Of a stretch of 64,000 nt of DNA, positions 12,683 to 26,549 are shown piece by piece. Where the stretch lies: assembly GCA_024699855.1 (NCBI GenBank), contig JAMPIQ010000002.1, positions 13,516,001 to 13,580,000 of the forward strand, given 5' to 3'. How positions within the stretch are numbered: the stretch's first letter is position 1; each line of letters opens with the position of its first letter. Origin of the DNA: Aphelenchoides besseyi (Eukaryota > Nematoda > Chromadorea > Rhabditida > Aphelenchoididae). A program made the position numbers and the translations under genes. The notes below the pieces were generated by a model, which searched no databases, was not told the origin of the DNA, and was given only the letters and a program-made list of their open reading frames with translations.

Positions 12683-15600
12683 CTAGTTCAAATTGCATCC
12701 CTCTTTGTCGATGCCAGTACCAAAGAATTCGAGCGACGACAAGTCAAGATCACGGCGTTTTACTTTGGACTCACTGCTGACCGAATGAATTCGCATACAG
12801 CCGACGTACGAATCTGCAATCACAGGTCATTAATTGTTTGCGTTCCACTACAACTCACCGTCCGTATCCAAACCGCCAAGTCGACGATCACGTGGCACAC
12901 CGCCAAAGTAGAGTGGATCGTTCAACGGAGATTCGATGTTACCTTTCTTCTTGATTACCATCAAATTCGACTTTCCATCGACATTCAATGTCACTATACT
13001 TTTCTTTCGAATCGCCTAAATCGTATGGTTAGTGTTAGATGACAACAATTGCTTCAATACCTTAATACGATGCCAATTTCCATCGTTAATCATTGCTCCT
13101 TGCGGTGGCGTGTAAATGATACTCGACGCACCACCGCCGTCATCGACCGTCAACTTGACCGATCCATTCACCAACTGTAACGTTACAAAATCGACACCAC
13201 CAACCGAAAGCAAAACCGCCTTCTTCACACGCGGTTTGATTTCCAATTCGAAGTGAAATTGTTTGTCGGCCGTGAATTCCTTGATTCTCGCATAACCGCC
13301 ATCTTTTGCAAAGAAAATTCCGTTCTCTCGTTTTATTGAACACGGAGCAACACCGTTCTTCTTGTGTTCCTCTCCTGCTTTGTAACTAACATCATTCAGT
13401 TTCAAGTCACGCAAACAGCCACCAAATTCGGGCATAACTCCCTAATACAGATTGAATGAGCATCAAGATTCTGACTTACCGGAAGCAGTCGGGCGGTAAA
13501 CGAATGCAAATCCTTTGCCAAACCACCAAAGTAAATCGGAGCTTCCAATTCAATTTCTTCGGCCTCAGCTACTTGATCGTTTGCCACTTGTTCATTGTCG
13601 ACAAAAAGCGATGCCGATGCACTGTCTCGTTCAGCTCGCACTGAGTGCCATTCGTTGTCCAGAATTGAGAAGCTACTTTGAATGACCAACTTGAAATTCG
13701 ACGTAATTAAGCTCATTACAATTAAACTTACTCGTGCACTTCCACTGCCGTAGGACAAAGAAACTTTTCCGTCGAGAATATAGAGAGCAACATGATCGGT
13801 ATGTTTCTCGTTGGTAATAAACAAAACGATTCCATTCGCCGAGTTAGAACGCAATTCGAGATTAATAACCAAATTTTTGTCTATGTCGTTGGGCAAATTG
13901 TTGAACTCCACTCGAGATCCCGGTTCCAATCCGAAACGCAAACCACGAGAATCTTTGAGGTGAGCTCCCGATTTGATACGATTTGCTTTGTCACGAACGG
14001 ATGCTACTTTCTCTTTCAAAGCCGCCAATTTCATTTTGTACTCTTCAATCATTGCGGTGGTGTTTTTGATTCGACTCTGTGCATCGCCAAATGACGATTG
14101 AACGTTTGGAATTGTACTATCGATCTGAAGACGAGTTAGAATGGTTTTCGAATTTCAGTTACCGTGTTCAACATCGTACGTGCACCGTTCTTTGCCTGCG
14201 AGATGTTGGTCTGCAATTCTACAGCTTCTTCGGTGCGTGTCAACGATTCGTTGGTGCGTGATTTGAAGTCCTCAACCGCATCCGAGTTCTGTTTGAGTAA
14301 ATTGTTCGCATCGTCAACCAATCCACTTGTTTTATCCAAGTCAGTGGCAATCTCGTTGGGCATAGTCATTTTATCCAAAATCGATTTCTTCTGTTCAATT
14401 GTACTCTCCAGCTTTTGAAGTCGATTTTGTTGTGTTTCGGCATCTCGACTTTGCTTCTCCAACTTCTCTGCGTGCTCTTTACGCGTCGATTCCAACTTCT
14501 CCAAATCCACTAGACGTTCTTTTGCAGGAGTTGTCTAAACAACGGTATTTTCATGACCATTGAGTTTGAGTTCTTACCGTATCTTTGACTATCTGATTGG
14601 CTTCATTTGCGGCTGTGAGCGCCTTCTCCGATTTGGTATGGGCATCAGCTAGCATATCGCGAAGTAGTTGGTAGATTGTGATTGCTTCCAACGGACGTGC
14701 CACATCATCACGATCCACGGTTTGATTGTAAGTTCGTTGAATATTTCTTGCTTGTTCTTCCAATTTCAGAGTGTGGCTTTTGGCTTCTTGGATTTTCTAA
14801 ACATCGTGAATTAATCCAATTTTGAACTTTAAAATCCTACCTCATCTGATGGAGAACGACGAGTTCGAGAATTCAAATTGTATCGTGATTGAATGTCTTG
14901 ACGCCAAGTTTGAATTTGTGGTTGAAGTTCTCCAATGGTTTCCATACTCTCGCGAATTTCGTTCAATTTCTCCTGAATTGTCTCCAATTTCTTACGAATC
15001 TCGACCTTTTCGTCCTTCTTCTTCTTCGCATCTTTTTCTACGCCTTCGTGCAAAGTCTTCAGATGTGACAGGTTGAGTGAATCCATGATCTGAAATGGAA
15101 CTTCAATGCGAGTTAAATCGCTTTCGACCAACCGCTTTGGCACGATTCACATTCTTGCGCACGTTTTCGATCTCTTCTTCGTAAATTCGAGTCGAATTGT
15201 TCAGAGCATTCAATCGTTTTTGCAAATCCATCGCGTAGTTTTGACGTTCTTCTTTCCGGCTACGAGCTTGTTGCAACAACTCGGAATCAACATCGAACTT
15301 CTCGGACACTTCTTTCACATTGTACTCGGTGGTCTTGTCCGCAGCCTCACGAATGGACTTCAACAACGTTTCTGCTTGAGCAATCAGTTCGTTTGTGTTT
15401 GCAACGTTTTCGCGGTTTTCGAATTCGGGAACTAAACCGCGAATTTCGTCCAAAACCCAATTGCCAGTTCCAATCAAATCGTTGACATCGGATCGAATTT
15501 GTCGCAGGTCTTTAAGCATATTGTTGACTCGTTCATGATTTGCACTTAGTTGAGTGTATGTACGATTGGCTTGAAGATCCAGTACTTTAACTCCATTTTC

Positions 15601-18600
15601 AGCATCAAATCCACTTTTCGTAAGATTCTGCATGCCATCGGTGTCAAGTAAACTGATCACATATTGAACGAACGGCTGAAATTAACTACTGTTATTCGAA
15701 CTTTAATCGATAAACGTACACTCAATTCCTTCATTCGCTTTTGTGCACGACTTAAACGAGCTCCCGTCAACGCAACACTTGAAACATTTCCAAGCTGACC
15801 GTTGAGGAAATCGGCCAGCAAATCGAGATCATCGATTTCTTTGTTTAACGATACTGCACACTCTTCGCATCCTAAATTTTTAGCTGATGTATGCTATTTA
15901 CGTTGCTCTTACGTCGACAACCGTGACCTGGGATTCGCAAGTAACCCTCCTCGCAAGTGTCACAACGTGGTCCAGTTGCACCTTCCTGGCATTGGCATTG
16001 ACCCGTGTAAATGTTGCAAACAGTTCCTTCGGATAAATCGGCTTCACAATCACACTCTGAAATGCGTAAGAATGCACGTGATCTGTTTTGATTTAATAGT
16101 TACTTTTACATCCTTGAGAACTATAATCCCAGAAACCGTTTTCGCAACGTTCACATCGTTGACCGGTAGCACCGGGCATACAAACGCATTTTCCGGTCTT
16201 CGCATCACATTGACTGTTCGACGCCGCAACACCACATTCGCACATACGACATCCTTTGCAACCGTCAAATCCCCAAGCATTTTCAACACAACGATCACAA
16301 TTCGCTCCATCGACTAACGGTTGACAATGGCAAACTCCGTTTCGATTATCACATTCTGTGCTACCGCATTTATTGCATGCACACTCTGAAATCAACGATA
16401 CGCTTGAATATGAACTGAAAACATACCAGTACAGTTCTTTGCTTGAATTGCATCACCATAGTACCATTGTTTACAATACTCGCAAGATCGTCCATCGCTG
16501 TTGTTTTCACAAAACGCGCAATCGCCGGTCAACGGATTGCAAGCACCATCAATGGACAAATCGTTGTTTTCGTTACAGAAACATTTTTTACACGTGGCTC
16601 CACGGGTCATCGGGTCTCCGAAGAAACCGTTCGCACAACGTTCACAACGATCTCCCGCATAACCGTCTTTGCAATTGCATCGCAACAAGCTTCCCGATTC
16701 ACTAACTTTGCAAGACGTAGCAAAGTTGTTCGAATCGCTGGGGTAAGGACAAGGGCAGCTTAAACATGGATACGGAGATCCGTTTGTTGCATTTCCATAA
16801 TATCCGTCTATACAACGTTCACAATGTTCACCTTCAGTGTAGTGTTGACATTCCGAGCAAATGCCCGTATTGGGATCACAGGTTCCGGAATGACCATGGC
16901 AATTGCATGGAACACAAGAACCGAGATGACTCTCCGATTTTACGCGATAGTAGCCGGGTGAGCAGAATTGGCACGATGGACCGGTATATGGTGCCGGACA
17001 TTCGCATTGTTCGACGGACGAAGCAGTGAGTTGATTTCCGTTGTTATAATTCGGTTCTGCTACTTCCAATTCAAATTGCTCGATGACTGCACTTGTGATT
17101 GGCGTATAGTAAGCAGCTTTGATCAAAATCTTCGATAGTTTGTGAAGCACCATCATCAATTCGGCGCGAGTTGTCGGACGTCCATCTTTTTGTGTGATCC
17201 ACGATTCGGGTAGAAGTGTAACTTTGACTTTAAACGGTTTCGATGCATTCGACGGCTGTTCAGTTGCCCAAAACTCCAATTTTGTTCCATCACTTGCAAC
17301 CAAAATGATGTCCGAATTGACTGTTGGAGTGCGTTTCGGATCAGCGCTATCGCACGAAATAATGAAGGACATGTGCAAACCGTACGAATTCGTGTAGCCG
17401 TTGGTCCAATTGACCGGAACAACGAAGTAATCCGGCTGATCATTGATTCGTTTATCGACATCGTATTCGAAGATCACACGTCCATTTTCGGCGCGTACGG
17501 TTCCCACAGAGTTGTTCATGGTCCAGGCTTGATCGTCAAATTTAAACTTTTGTACGGGAAAATGAGACGAATGACATTTGTCCGTGACCCCAAAACAAAA
17601 GCAATCGGCACAACCATCCGGATGTGATTGCCGAAGATCGAAAGTGCCGGAACGACAAGAATCGCAGCTTCTTCCAACAACGTTCTTTTTGCACAAACAT
17701 TCCGCGTTTTGTGGATTACAGATATCGGCCACGGTGCCATTCTGATCACAAGCACATGCGTAACACTGTGGAAAGCCATAAAATCCGGGCAGACATTTCT
17801 CGCAACGTCGTCCACCGACATTCTCTTTGCACAAACATTGTCCACTCAACGGATCGCACTGTTTCTCTTCGTTATGTGAACCTTGTTGATTACATTCGCA
17901 GAGTTGACAGCCGATGAGAACGTCGAATCCGTAAGCAAACGGCACACATTGATCGCAATTGGGTCCAGTCGCATAGTTCGGACAATAACAAGCTCCGGTT
18001 TGCTCGTTACACAGCTCATGAGCTGTACATTTGCACGCTAAAACACAATCGAGCTACTTTGTTGATTTCGCTTTCTTACGTTGACAATCCGGGAAGTTGT
18101 AGTAACCCGGAGCACATCGATCACACGCGCGGCCAATGACATTCGCTTTACATTTGCATTCACCACCGTATTCTTCACAACAAAAGTCAACAGAACCTTT
18201 GGGATTACAATCACACGACAATGCTCCACCGTTGTATTCGGCTGTCAATGAGAAAACTTGGCTTTTACAAAAATCGGTCACATTTTCGGGACTAAACGAT
18301 GTACACGATTATTCTTTATGTTAATGAAAACATACGCGTTCTTGTAATTGAGTTCCGAACAATAGGTAAAGAAGTCGTTCTTTTGGTCCAAAGGCTTTGG
18401 CTTCAAGAGTACGGGCGTGTAGGTTCGAAGTGGGACCGCGGAAACCGATTCGATGTATATTGGACCGTTTTGTTTGGTGTTGTGATAGAAAGTCCAAACA
18501 TACGTGTCATCAACGTAGAAATAATTTTGATCCGGCTTCTGACGATCGTAGATGATTGCACGACAACCACTGATTGATGGACAATAAGAGAATGTGATAT

Positions 18601-21600
18601 CACCTAAAATTTTATAGTCCCGTCGAATTTCTTTTGTTTCTTACCAAAATGTTCGTTTTCGAAAAGAACATCAACATTCAACGGCGCATTGTCCGGATTA
18701 TAATAGTGAACAATGAAAACGTATTCGCCCGGATCAGTGACCACTCCATTGATATCCACAGTTCCTTGCACCGTATCCAAAGCAATGACTTTGACGTTCT
18801 TTGCGTCTTCAACTTCAAATGGCAATTTGTCTCCAGAAATACTGTTGTTGACGTTGACTCCTGAGCCGGCAGCAGTGTTAATTGAATTTGGTGGAAGCGG
18901 ATAATCGAGTCCAATGCATTTGCCATCTTTTCGAACACATACGGGAACCAATTTCAAATAGTCATTGTTCCAATCTTCTTTGCGAATCAAATTCACGGCC
19001 ACCAAACCGAATTGCGCATTCGCCGGAACACTGAACGTGACCAACGGTTTTGGAGGACTTTTCTTCAATTGCAATTCCGCCCGATTTCCTTCCTTCGAAA
19101 TCAATTCACGACAGAAGACACTAAAACGTGTAATTAGATAGTTGAAGAAGATGTTTAAAACTTACTTGTATGGACAATGACTGATGTAAACCAAACCATC
19201 AGAGAATGGAACATCATTGCCTACTTGGTCCACACGAACACGCAACGGCATACTAACATTTGATGGGTTTTGATATTCGAGCACAGCAAAATATGTGTCA
19301 TCTGCTGGAACATCCAATTCAACCTCAACGTTTCGAGAGAAACTTTCAGGTGACACTGCAGCGGCTTGTCCGATGATTGCCGGCAATTCACTTTGGGGTA
19401 CACGATTGAGTTTACGAATTGCACCATCAGGATCGAAAGTTTGAAAGCGATCCAGATTACTTGCCGCATCAACTCGACTGGCCAATTGAAGTGGTGGATA
19501 AAGCAAATCAAGACACGCGTTGTCCGGATCTTCAATCGCATTGCACGGCTGATGAATGTGCGTTTTGAGTGTTGATGGATTGTAATATTCGGCAGGAACC
19601 AAGACGACGTAGTCGAGGAATAAGCGTTTCTTTGTTCCCACTTTCAATAACCAACGCCCGGGACTCAAAACGATCGGCTTGTTCACTTCATTCACAAAAT
19701 CGCTGGTTGGTTCTTGTTTCGACGGAAATGATGTTTCGAATTTTTGCGTCTCTTCTTCTATAAAAACAAATATAAACTGAATCAGTTAGGTTGTGAAGTT
19801 ACCGGCAGTTCGTGATTCGACCGGCGTGAAACTGGCCGTGAATTCAACAGGTGTGTTGGTTGGATTATGATAATGAGCAAGAAGACGATAGACAGTTGCA
19901 CGTGGAACATTAAGGTCAATGAAGATTTCGTCTTGAATCGGTGAAAAGACCGCATAGCCACGATACGAATAGTTAGGGAATTCGTTTTTGTCAATCGCGT
20001 AACGAACAGGTTTGTTATTCGCCAAGCGTCCGGACTCTGCTTCGTATTTCATTTGCCAAAGTGTGGGAAAATAGTGATCTTTGATTGGTTTGTCGCAACG
20101 AAGCCCCTCGACTCGTGGACGACAACGACATTGTCCGGTGTGTGGATTGCATGTTTGACCAATAGCTCCACCGGGATCACAATCACAAGGTACACAACCG
20201 TGTTGAAGATGTCCTTGCATTTGATAGAATCCTTCCGCACATTGATCGCACTTTTCACCGCTCACAAAACGCTTACACATACATTGGCCGCTGTTCTGAT
20301 CGCACAGATTCAACAACGAAACAGTTCCGGTCATGTTGCAATTGCAATCTAATTTTTAGATGTTATTGATATTTAAAATAATAGAGTTTGCTTACCAATA
20401 CAACCTTCTGGATGCTGTGCTTTAAGATCCCAATATGTCGGTTTGCATTGATTGCAAGTTCGACCTTCGACGTTATCTCGACACGTGCACAATTCGCCCG
20501 GAGCTACTTTGTCACAACCAGCAAACTCAGGAATCACACCGCTGGGATGGCAATCACATTTCTCGCAAATTGGATAATTATAGAAATTGGGTTTGCAACT
20601 TTCGCAACGTTTACCAACGAAATTTGGTTTACAGTAACACTGAAATACGAGCACTTGAATTCGGGTATAGTTTTTGATTTTACTTGTCCATCGCTATCAC
20701 ATGTGAGACCCTTGGATCCGGCCGATACGCAATCACAGGCCCAGCAATCTGGATAGTGATAGAAACCAGCAGCACAACGATTACAAGTTCGACTTGTAAA
20801 ATTTGCGTAACAAGGACATGCTCCGGTAGTTTGATCGCAATGAGCATCTTTCGAGCCCGTTAAATCACAAGCGCATTCTGAAAGTTCATTCGTAAATAGT
20901 TGTCATCGATTTCTGTTCTTACCTCTGCAATTGGGATAACCGTAGAAATTCTCGTCGCATTGATCACAACGACGACCCGAAAAACCTTCTCGACACAAAC
21001 ATTGACCACTTTTCTTGTCACAAACGTCGCCTTCCGTTCCACTGGGGTCACAATCACAAACTAAGAAGTTCGATTATCAACCATTCTTTGGATTTTTCTT
21101 ACATTCACAAGTCGGATAGTTGTAGTGGCCCGTAGCACATTGATTGCAATGACGTCCGCCAAAGTTGTTTCGGCACGTACATTGTCCCGAATTCAAATCG
21201 CATTCAACACCCACCGAACCTGTTTGATCGCACTCACAATCAACACAACCAGCAGTTAGATTTGTGAAACCGGGAGCGCACTTATCGCACAGATCACCCG
21301 CAAAGCCCTGTTTACATGGGCAGATTCCATCAGTTGGCTAAACAGATGTCCTTTTTGTTGTTGTTGTAATTGGCTAATCTTACCAAACATGTACCATCGA
21401 CAGTTCCATTCACGTTGCATTCACATGATCGACATTCGGGTGGATTGTAATAGCCCACGGCACATTGATCGCAATTGGGTCCCGTGAATTGCGGCAAACA
21501 TTCGCAAATACCCGTTTCTTCGGCACAATTTTGCGTATGTTTTGTTGGGTCACAAACGCAAGCTATAAACAAATCAACATTACCGTCGGATAGAAAGAGC

Positions 21601-23100
21601 AATTGATGACTCGAAGTCAAAAATTACACAAAATAACTTCAAGATAATCGAACAGACTTACGCTGACAGACATTGGTCTCGTTCCACGATTTCCCTGCCG
21701 GTCGATAATAACCCGAAGAGCATTCGTTACAATTGATGCCTTCGGTATGATCACGACAATTTAAACATCGACCACCACCTTCACGATTACCGTGAATATC
21801 CAAACTCAAACCCAATCGATCGATCTCGGCATCGTAAACGCACTCTTCGGAATGCCCATGACAATTGCATGCTGAATTCAAAGCCGTTTAGCACATTCAA
21901 TACTTCAACTTACGTTCGCAAACAAACTCTTTGCTTTCCGTCGATTGAGCCCATTTCTTTTGAACAAAACCTTCGCAGCATCGTTCGCAATTATCGCCGC
22001 AAGTGTGATGTTCGCAACGACAAATCCAAGTACGTTGTCGTGATGTGTCGAGAATGTCGCACGAATCTGCATGTCCATTACAAACACATCGTCCACCCAT
22101 GAAAATCTCTTTGATTGCGTAGTAATACTGAAAGAATAAGCTCATAATCCATCTAGTTCCAGTGCACATACTCGACGAGTAACAGTCGGATCATTGCGTT
22201 CATTCAAATCCATTAGATTTCCTTGAAGTGTTTTTGTGTTCAACAAACGAAGCCGAACGTTTGTGGCGCGAGCAAACTCCTGAAGTATCGAAGACGAACT
22301 GAAATTGTTCTTACTCGGACGTCCATCGAGTAAATTGATCATAATCTAGAAGTTCAATTGGATTTACATTCTTTTTAGCTACATACCTCGCCATTTTCCA
22401 TCGGTTGAATCGACGAGAATTCGGAGGTACAAATGATCGAGTCGTCACGAGTGATTGGACTCAAACTTTGAAGGCCGAACAAACGCGCACATTCGGCCGG
22501 TGACGATGCGAAGTATTGCCATGGAGTGTAGGTTTGACCGTAGTCGACCGATTTCTCGAGAATCCACGCACCCGGTCGAGGACTGTTGGCCATTTGAACC
22601 CAGACATAAGCGACGTGAAACTCTTGTTCCAAATTAATTGTGATATTGATTTTGTTGTACTGCATTCCACGAGACAATGGAGGACTCATCCACCAAGAGG
22701 GCGTACCATCAACCATGTTAGAAGCGGGATGAGCACGGTCAGTGTTCGCAACACAGTAATCACAATTTTGACCGTTCTAAATTCCGAACCTCAACTGTTC
22801 ACTACCTTCTTTTCTTACTTGTAAAAACGAATGTGGTGGATTTCGTAGTTCTTGAATGTGTCGTTGATTGCTGGTCATTGAATACGAGTAGGGGCTTTTC
22901 GATGAATATGGATCCGCTCCCGCAATCGTACAAAACATCTCTTCAACTGCTTGACCGTTCACTTCACCGCATGTTGCTGTTGCGACGACATTGCGACCAG
23001 CGGCAAGATTTCGATTTGGCGGCACCAAAACTGAGCTTCCGAGTACTGTTGTTATTATGATGCTTAATGTGATCCAAGACCACAAAGCTTGAGACCACAT
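12683..23100 (-). CDS. epi-1: laminin alpha chain, EPI-1/alpha-5 type, with only two LG modules
   Basis: Basement-membrane laminin subunit. The start ATG at 23100 opens a signal peptide; an AG acceptor lies 7 bases upstream. Domain order by position (minus strand): laminin N-terminal polymerisation domain about 23,050-22,100 ([29 protein letters not shown]); about ten cysteine-rich LE repeats 22,095-20,080; an LF domain typical of alpha-3/5 and EPI-1 chains 20,075-18,240 ([25 protein letters not shown]); LE repeats 18,230-17,590; laminin IV-A domain about 17,560-17,020; LE repeats 17,010-15,840; coiled-coil domains II/I 15,840-14,000; then LG modules 13,970-12,683. Only two LG modules are present, against five in known alpha chains. 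The last reads like LG5 (VDDGGG, YVGCMR, final CNLN before TAG at 12,683). Roughly 30 short introns and about 3,000 residues, against about 3,700 for C. elegans EPI-1. I saw no frameshift. The symbol is by similarity. Confidence 0.92.
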
Positions 23101-25159
23101 TGTGGTTCTGAAAGATGAGAATATGTTTTCAAAAAATAATTGAATTAACACGCAATTCGTTAGGAATTAACATTGATATTCATAGAAAACGTTTGTTTGA
23201 GAAATGCCAAAAAAGTGTTCCAAATTGCAGTAGGTTGTCAGAGCGAGAATGAGTAAGCAGTGTTTGGAATTAGATTAATGGGAGGCTATTCGGAGTCCTG
23301 CAAACGTTCGGATTTTGACAGATGATCTTAGCGATCAAACGACGGGGTAGAAACGAAAAAGAGAAGTGGCAAAAGTTGGGCCTCCCAACTAAACTGAGAT
23401 CCAAAGATCGCGGAAGACAACCTCAGACACCGAGGAAAGCGATTAAACTGGTGATCGAGCGCGATTTGAGATGCCATAACAAAAAACGAGTCGGCCACTA
23501 ACTGTGGCTTTTACATAAGCGCACACAAGTGCCTTTTGAACAGAACACCTTGGGATTTCTTCGCCTATAAATTATCTGATCTTATCGTAAGGCCGTTCAC
23601 CCGAAAACATCAAAAATTGATGGAGAGATTACTCTGATCGACTGCAAAGCCATTTAAGATAGCTGGAACGATTCAATTCCTAAGCGATCAAAAATGTCCC
23701 TACAAACTGAAAATCATAAGCGAAAAATTTGATGGCTTTTTGCTTCGAGTAACTTGCCGACACTCCACACTGGTCGCGGCAATCTCATTGCGTGGACAAA
23801 CTCCCACAATCCTACGAACGGATCAACACCTGTGCGCGGAGTCTTGCTATTGCACACAAGTGTAGTCGTGTGTGCCAGATGTCGGGTACTCAAAAAAACG
23901 AAACTCCGGCCATCAAACGGAATTGTGCTTTTCCAACAGACTTTACAGTTCAATGTCTTACATTGAAAACCTCGTATTTGTTGGATATTCCAGAATTTTG
24001 TCGAAACATCTGTTCGCAAGTAATCCGACACTCCGAACTGTTGAGCTTCGTTGTATCGAACATTTTGTTTGATGAACTGTACAAAAGTTATGTAAACTCT
24101 ATAGACCGTAAAATCATATCAAAGATTCTTTGTGAATTTCAATTGATTTATTTGAATAAAATATAGAAAGACTAAATCCTGAGATTTTTACTTGGTATAA
24201 TGTTCTAGGAATTTGTGTATTTAAGCAATGATAAAAAGCCACCGGACCAATGAATTCGTAGAAGACTCTCTGCAGTAGTTTATCCTGAAACAAACTCCGT
24301 TAAATTCCTGATAAAGCTGTGAAAACACCTTCAACTTTACCAAGTATTTGTTAAATGTGTGCAACAAAAGAATGTTGCTCCAGAATTCTTGCTGTACAGC
24401 AGCCAACTGACGATTCAACTTCATGTCGAAACCACTGCTTTCACGAACCGCCTGCTTCGCTTGTTGAAGAAAATACGTGGTCTTCTTCGACCGGAGCATA
24501 TCCATTTTGCCTTTCGTTTCTCTGATGTTCTGCCATTTTGAGTGTGCTTTGGCTACGAACGGTGATGTGCTGATGGATATAACTTGATTTATTTGAGAAC
24601 AACTATTTTATTGAATAACTGACTAGTTTTTCGCAAACTGTTTATTCCATTCCTTTGATAATAAAACAAGCTTTACATAGTTCCCGCCACTTAGAACTCC
24701 AAACTATTACGCCATTGCCCCCAATTATTTATTTGGCTTGAAATAGTAATCAACAAAAACATCAAAGAACAAATCTGATCGCTTTTAAGGCTATGACCAT
24801 ACTTCGTTAGCTGTTATCCGCGAACACAAAAAATTTTATAAACGTTATCTTTTATATTAATGGACAAAAACGTGTGAAATTAATTTTATAAAATTGTTGA
24901 ACACCAGGTAGTTTATTGAAGTAAAAAACTACGCGTAAATTGGTCTAATAAGATTTTGATTCGAAAAAACGAAATTTTGGCGGTGTTCGCTTATTGTCGG
25001 TACCAGCGAACTGTTCGCTAGCATATCGAGGTTTGAGTTTTGGCCATTTTATTGACGTTTTCTCTTTGTTGTTGGTGCCAAATGTTGCATTTTCGACAAC
25101 TCGACTTTTTGTATGTTACTTGGTGTCGTTGGATTCGTCGACATAACTCGAGACCGATT
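23101..25159. other. intergenic upstream of laminin, no supported gene
   Basis: The laminin promoter should lie just right of 23,100. Open frames of 60-124 codons on both strands (for example 23,714-24,166 and 24,221-24,505) show no domain or splice partner. Sequence becomes AT-rich after about 24,550. The broken outer end of the Tc1-like element should lie somewhere left of 25,160 but I could not find its inverted repeat. Confidence 0.45.
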
Positions 25160-25161
25160 TA

Positions 25162-26547
25162 TTGGGTTGTTACTAAAGTTTTGTCCGATTGCGTCATGAG
25201 TGACCTAAATTAGGAATGAAAGAAATTGACCGGTCGGTTGGAAGTGTGTGAACGAAGTTCGGTTTTTCAGCTGCCTACTGTCCTAAGTATGGTTTTTGTT
25301 GTAGATTAGAATTCATTTATTAAAATTAACACAAATCATCAAAAATACTCGCCATTTGAGTTGATAGTTCGGCGCCACCGTCCGGGCAATTGGGTGATTC
25401 CGCGCGTGTAGAAGGATCGATGACGGGAGGCGAAGAACGAGTTAAGGGACCGGCAGAGATGATCGACGTCGTTGAATCGGCGTCCTCGTATCCACGTCTT
25501 TAGCGAACGGAAGAGATGGTAGTCCGTTGGCGAAAGGTCCGGAGAGTACGGCGGGTGCTCGATGGCCGTCCAACCCAAAGTCCTCAGGTGCTGTTGAGTT
25601 CTTCGGGCGGTGTGCGGTCGCGCGTTGTCCTGGAGCAGTAGAACGTCGTGGCGATGACGAAGGGCGGCGGCGACTCGATCCATTTGGGCACAGTACAGTT
25701 CCGAAGTGATCGTCTGCCCGCGGTCCAACAACTCCCAGTGCACAACACCTAACCGATTCCACCAAACAGAAAGCATAACTTTTGTTTGGAAAAGATTCGG
25801 CCGGGGTGTACCACCCGGTCGCTGACTGCGACGCAACCATTGCCCACGGCGATATGGATTGTCAAGTTGGACCCATGTTTCGTCGCAGGTTAGGAGCCGG
25901 TGGACGAACGGGTTGGCACGTTGCTGCTGGAGCAGATTTTCGGCAGCCCGGACTCGCCGTTGCTTCTGCAGGTCCGTCAACTCGTGGGGTACCCACCGTC
26001 CTCGTCGATGCCGGAGACCTAAACGAGAATAACCATTAGTGATTGTAGACATAAAGAATTGCTTGCCCGCTCGTCTTAATGTTCTCCAAACGGTTACATG
26101 GCAACAACCATTGGCCAATTCGCGAGTTGATTGCGCAGATCGATTGGACACAGCGTTGAGAATCGTCGGTTGATGAACCGTTGGCGGACGTCCTGTTCGT
26201 GGTTGATCGGCCAAATCCTCGAGTCCATCGTCGAACTTTTTGAACCATCGACATGCCGTCCTCTCGGTGGTCGTTCGCGTTCCATGTGCCAAGTTGATGA
26301 TGGCGGCGGCTTTGGCGGGCGAGTGATGGAGACGATATTCGTTGAGAAGCAGAAGTCGCACTTGTTCACGAGTGAGGCCCATTTGACGAAATTAGTCAAG
26401 GAAACAGGAGTAGCGATGTCGAGAAACAGCAAATCCAATAAATCAAATTTGACACTTCGTTTAATTTCCAATCGATCGGTCAATTTCTTTCGTTCCAGTT
26501 TTAGAAAATGCATTGCGCAATCAGACAAAACTTTAGTAACAACCCAA
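25162..26547 (-). mobile_element. full-length mariner element
   Basis: Inverted ends TTGGGTTGTTACTAAAGTTT occur at 25,162 and, reversed, at 26,528-26,547, with imperfect similarity continuing about 100 bases inward (both contain GAAAGAAATTGACCG). The flanking dinucleotides are TA at 25,160-25,161 and 26,548-26,549, the normal mariner target duplication. The element is 1,386 bases, a usual mariner length, with one transposase frame. It sits inside the Tc1-like relic, so it is the younger insertion. Confidence 0.85.
25339..26382 (-). CDS. mariner transposase, apparently intact
   Basis: Cuts and joins the mariner ends. The 347-residue frame matches the family length (about 345). It has an N-terminal helix-turn-helix pair and linker (RTGRPPT), the mariner signature WVPHELT, then catalytic aspartates in LTCDETWVQ, LLQDNARPHTA and YSPDLSPTDYHLFRSL, giving the D,D,D triad typical of mariner. 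No stop or frameshift is visible. A stretch around residues 108-123 could be a 48-base GC-AG intron that keeps frame either way. An intact frame with matching ends makes recent activity possible. Confidence 0.88.
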   Translation of the reverse strand: MGLTREQVRLLLLNEYRLHHSPAKAAAIINLAHGTRTTTERTACRWFKKFDDGLEDLADQPRTGRPPTVHQPTILNAVSNRSAQSTRELANGCCHVTVWRTLRRAGKQFFMSTITNGYSRLGLRHRRGRWVPHELTDLQKQRRVRAAENLLQQQRANPFVHRLLTCDETWVQLDNPYRRGQWLRRSQRPGGTPRPNLFQTKVMLSVWWNRLGVVHWELLDRGQTITSELYCAQMDRVAAALRHRHDVLLLQDNARPHTARRTQQHLRTLGWTAIEHPPYSPDLSPTDYHLFRSLKTWIRGRRFNDVDHLCRSLNSFFASRHRSFYTRGITQLPGRWRRTINSNGEYF

Positions 26548-26549
26548 TA

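Noticed and set aside
15840..22100. regularly spaced repeats resembling a repeat array
   Set aside because: They are the cysteine-rich LE modules of laminin, not a CRISPR or satellite.
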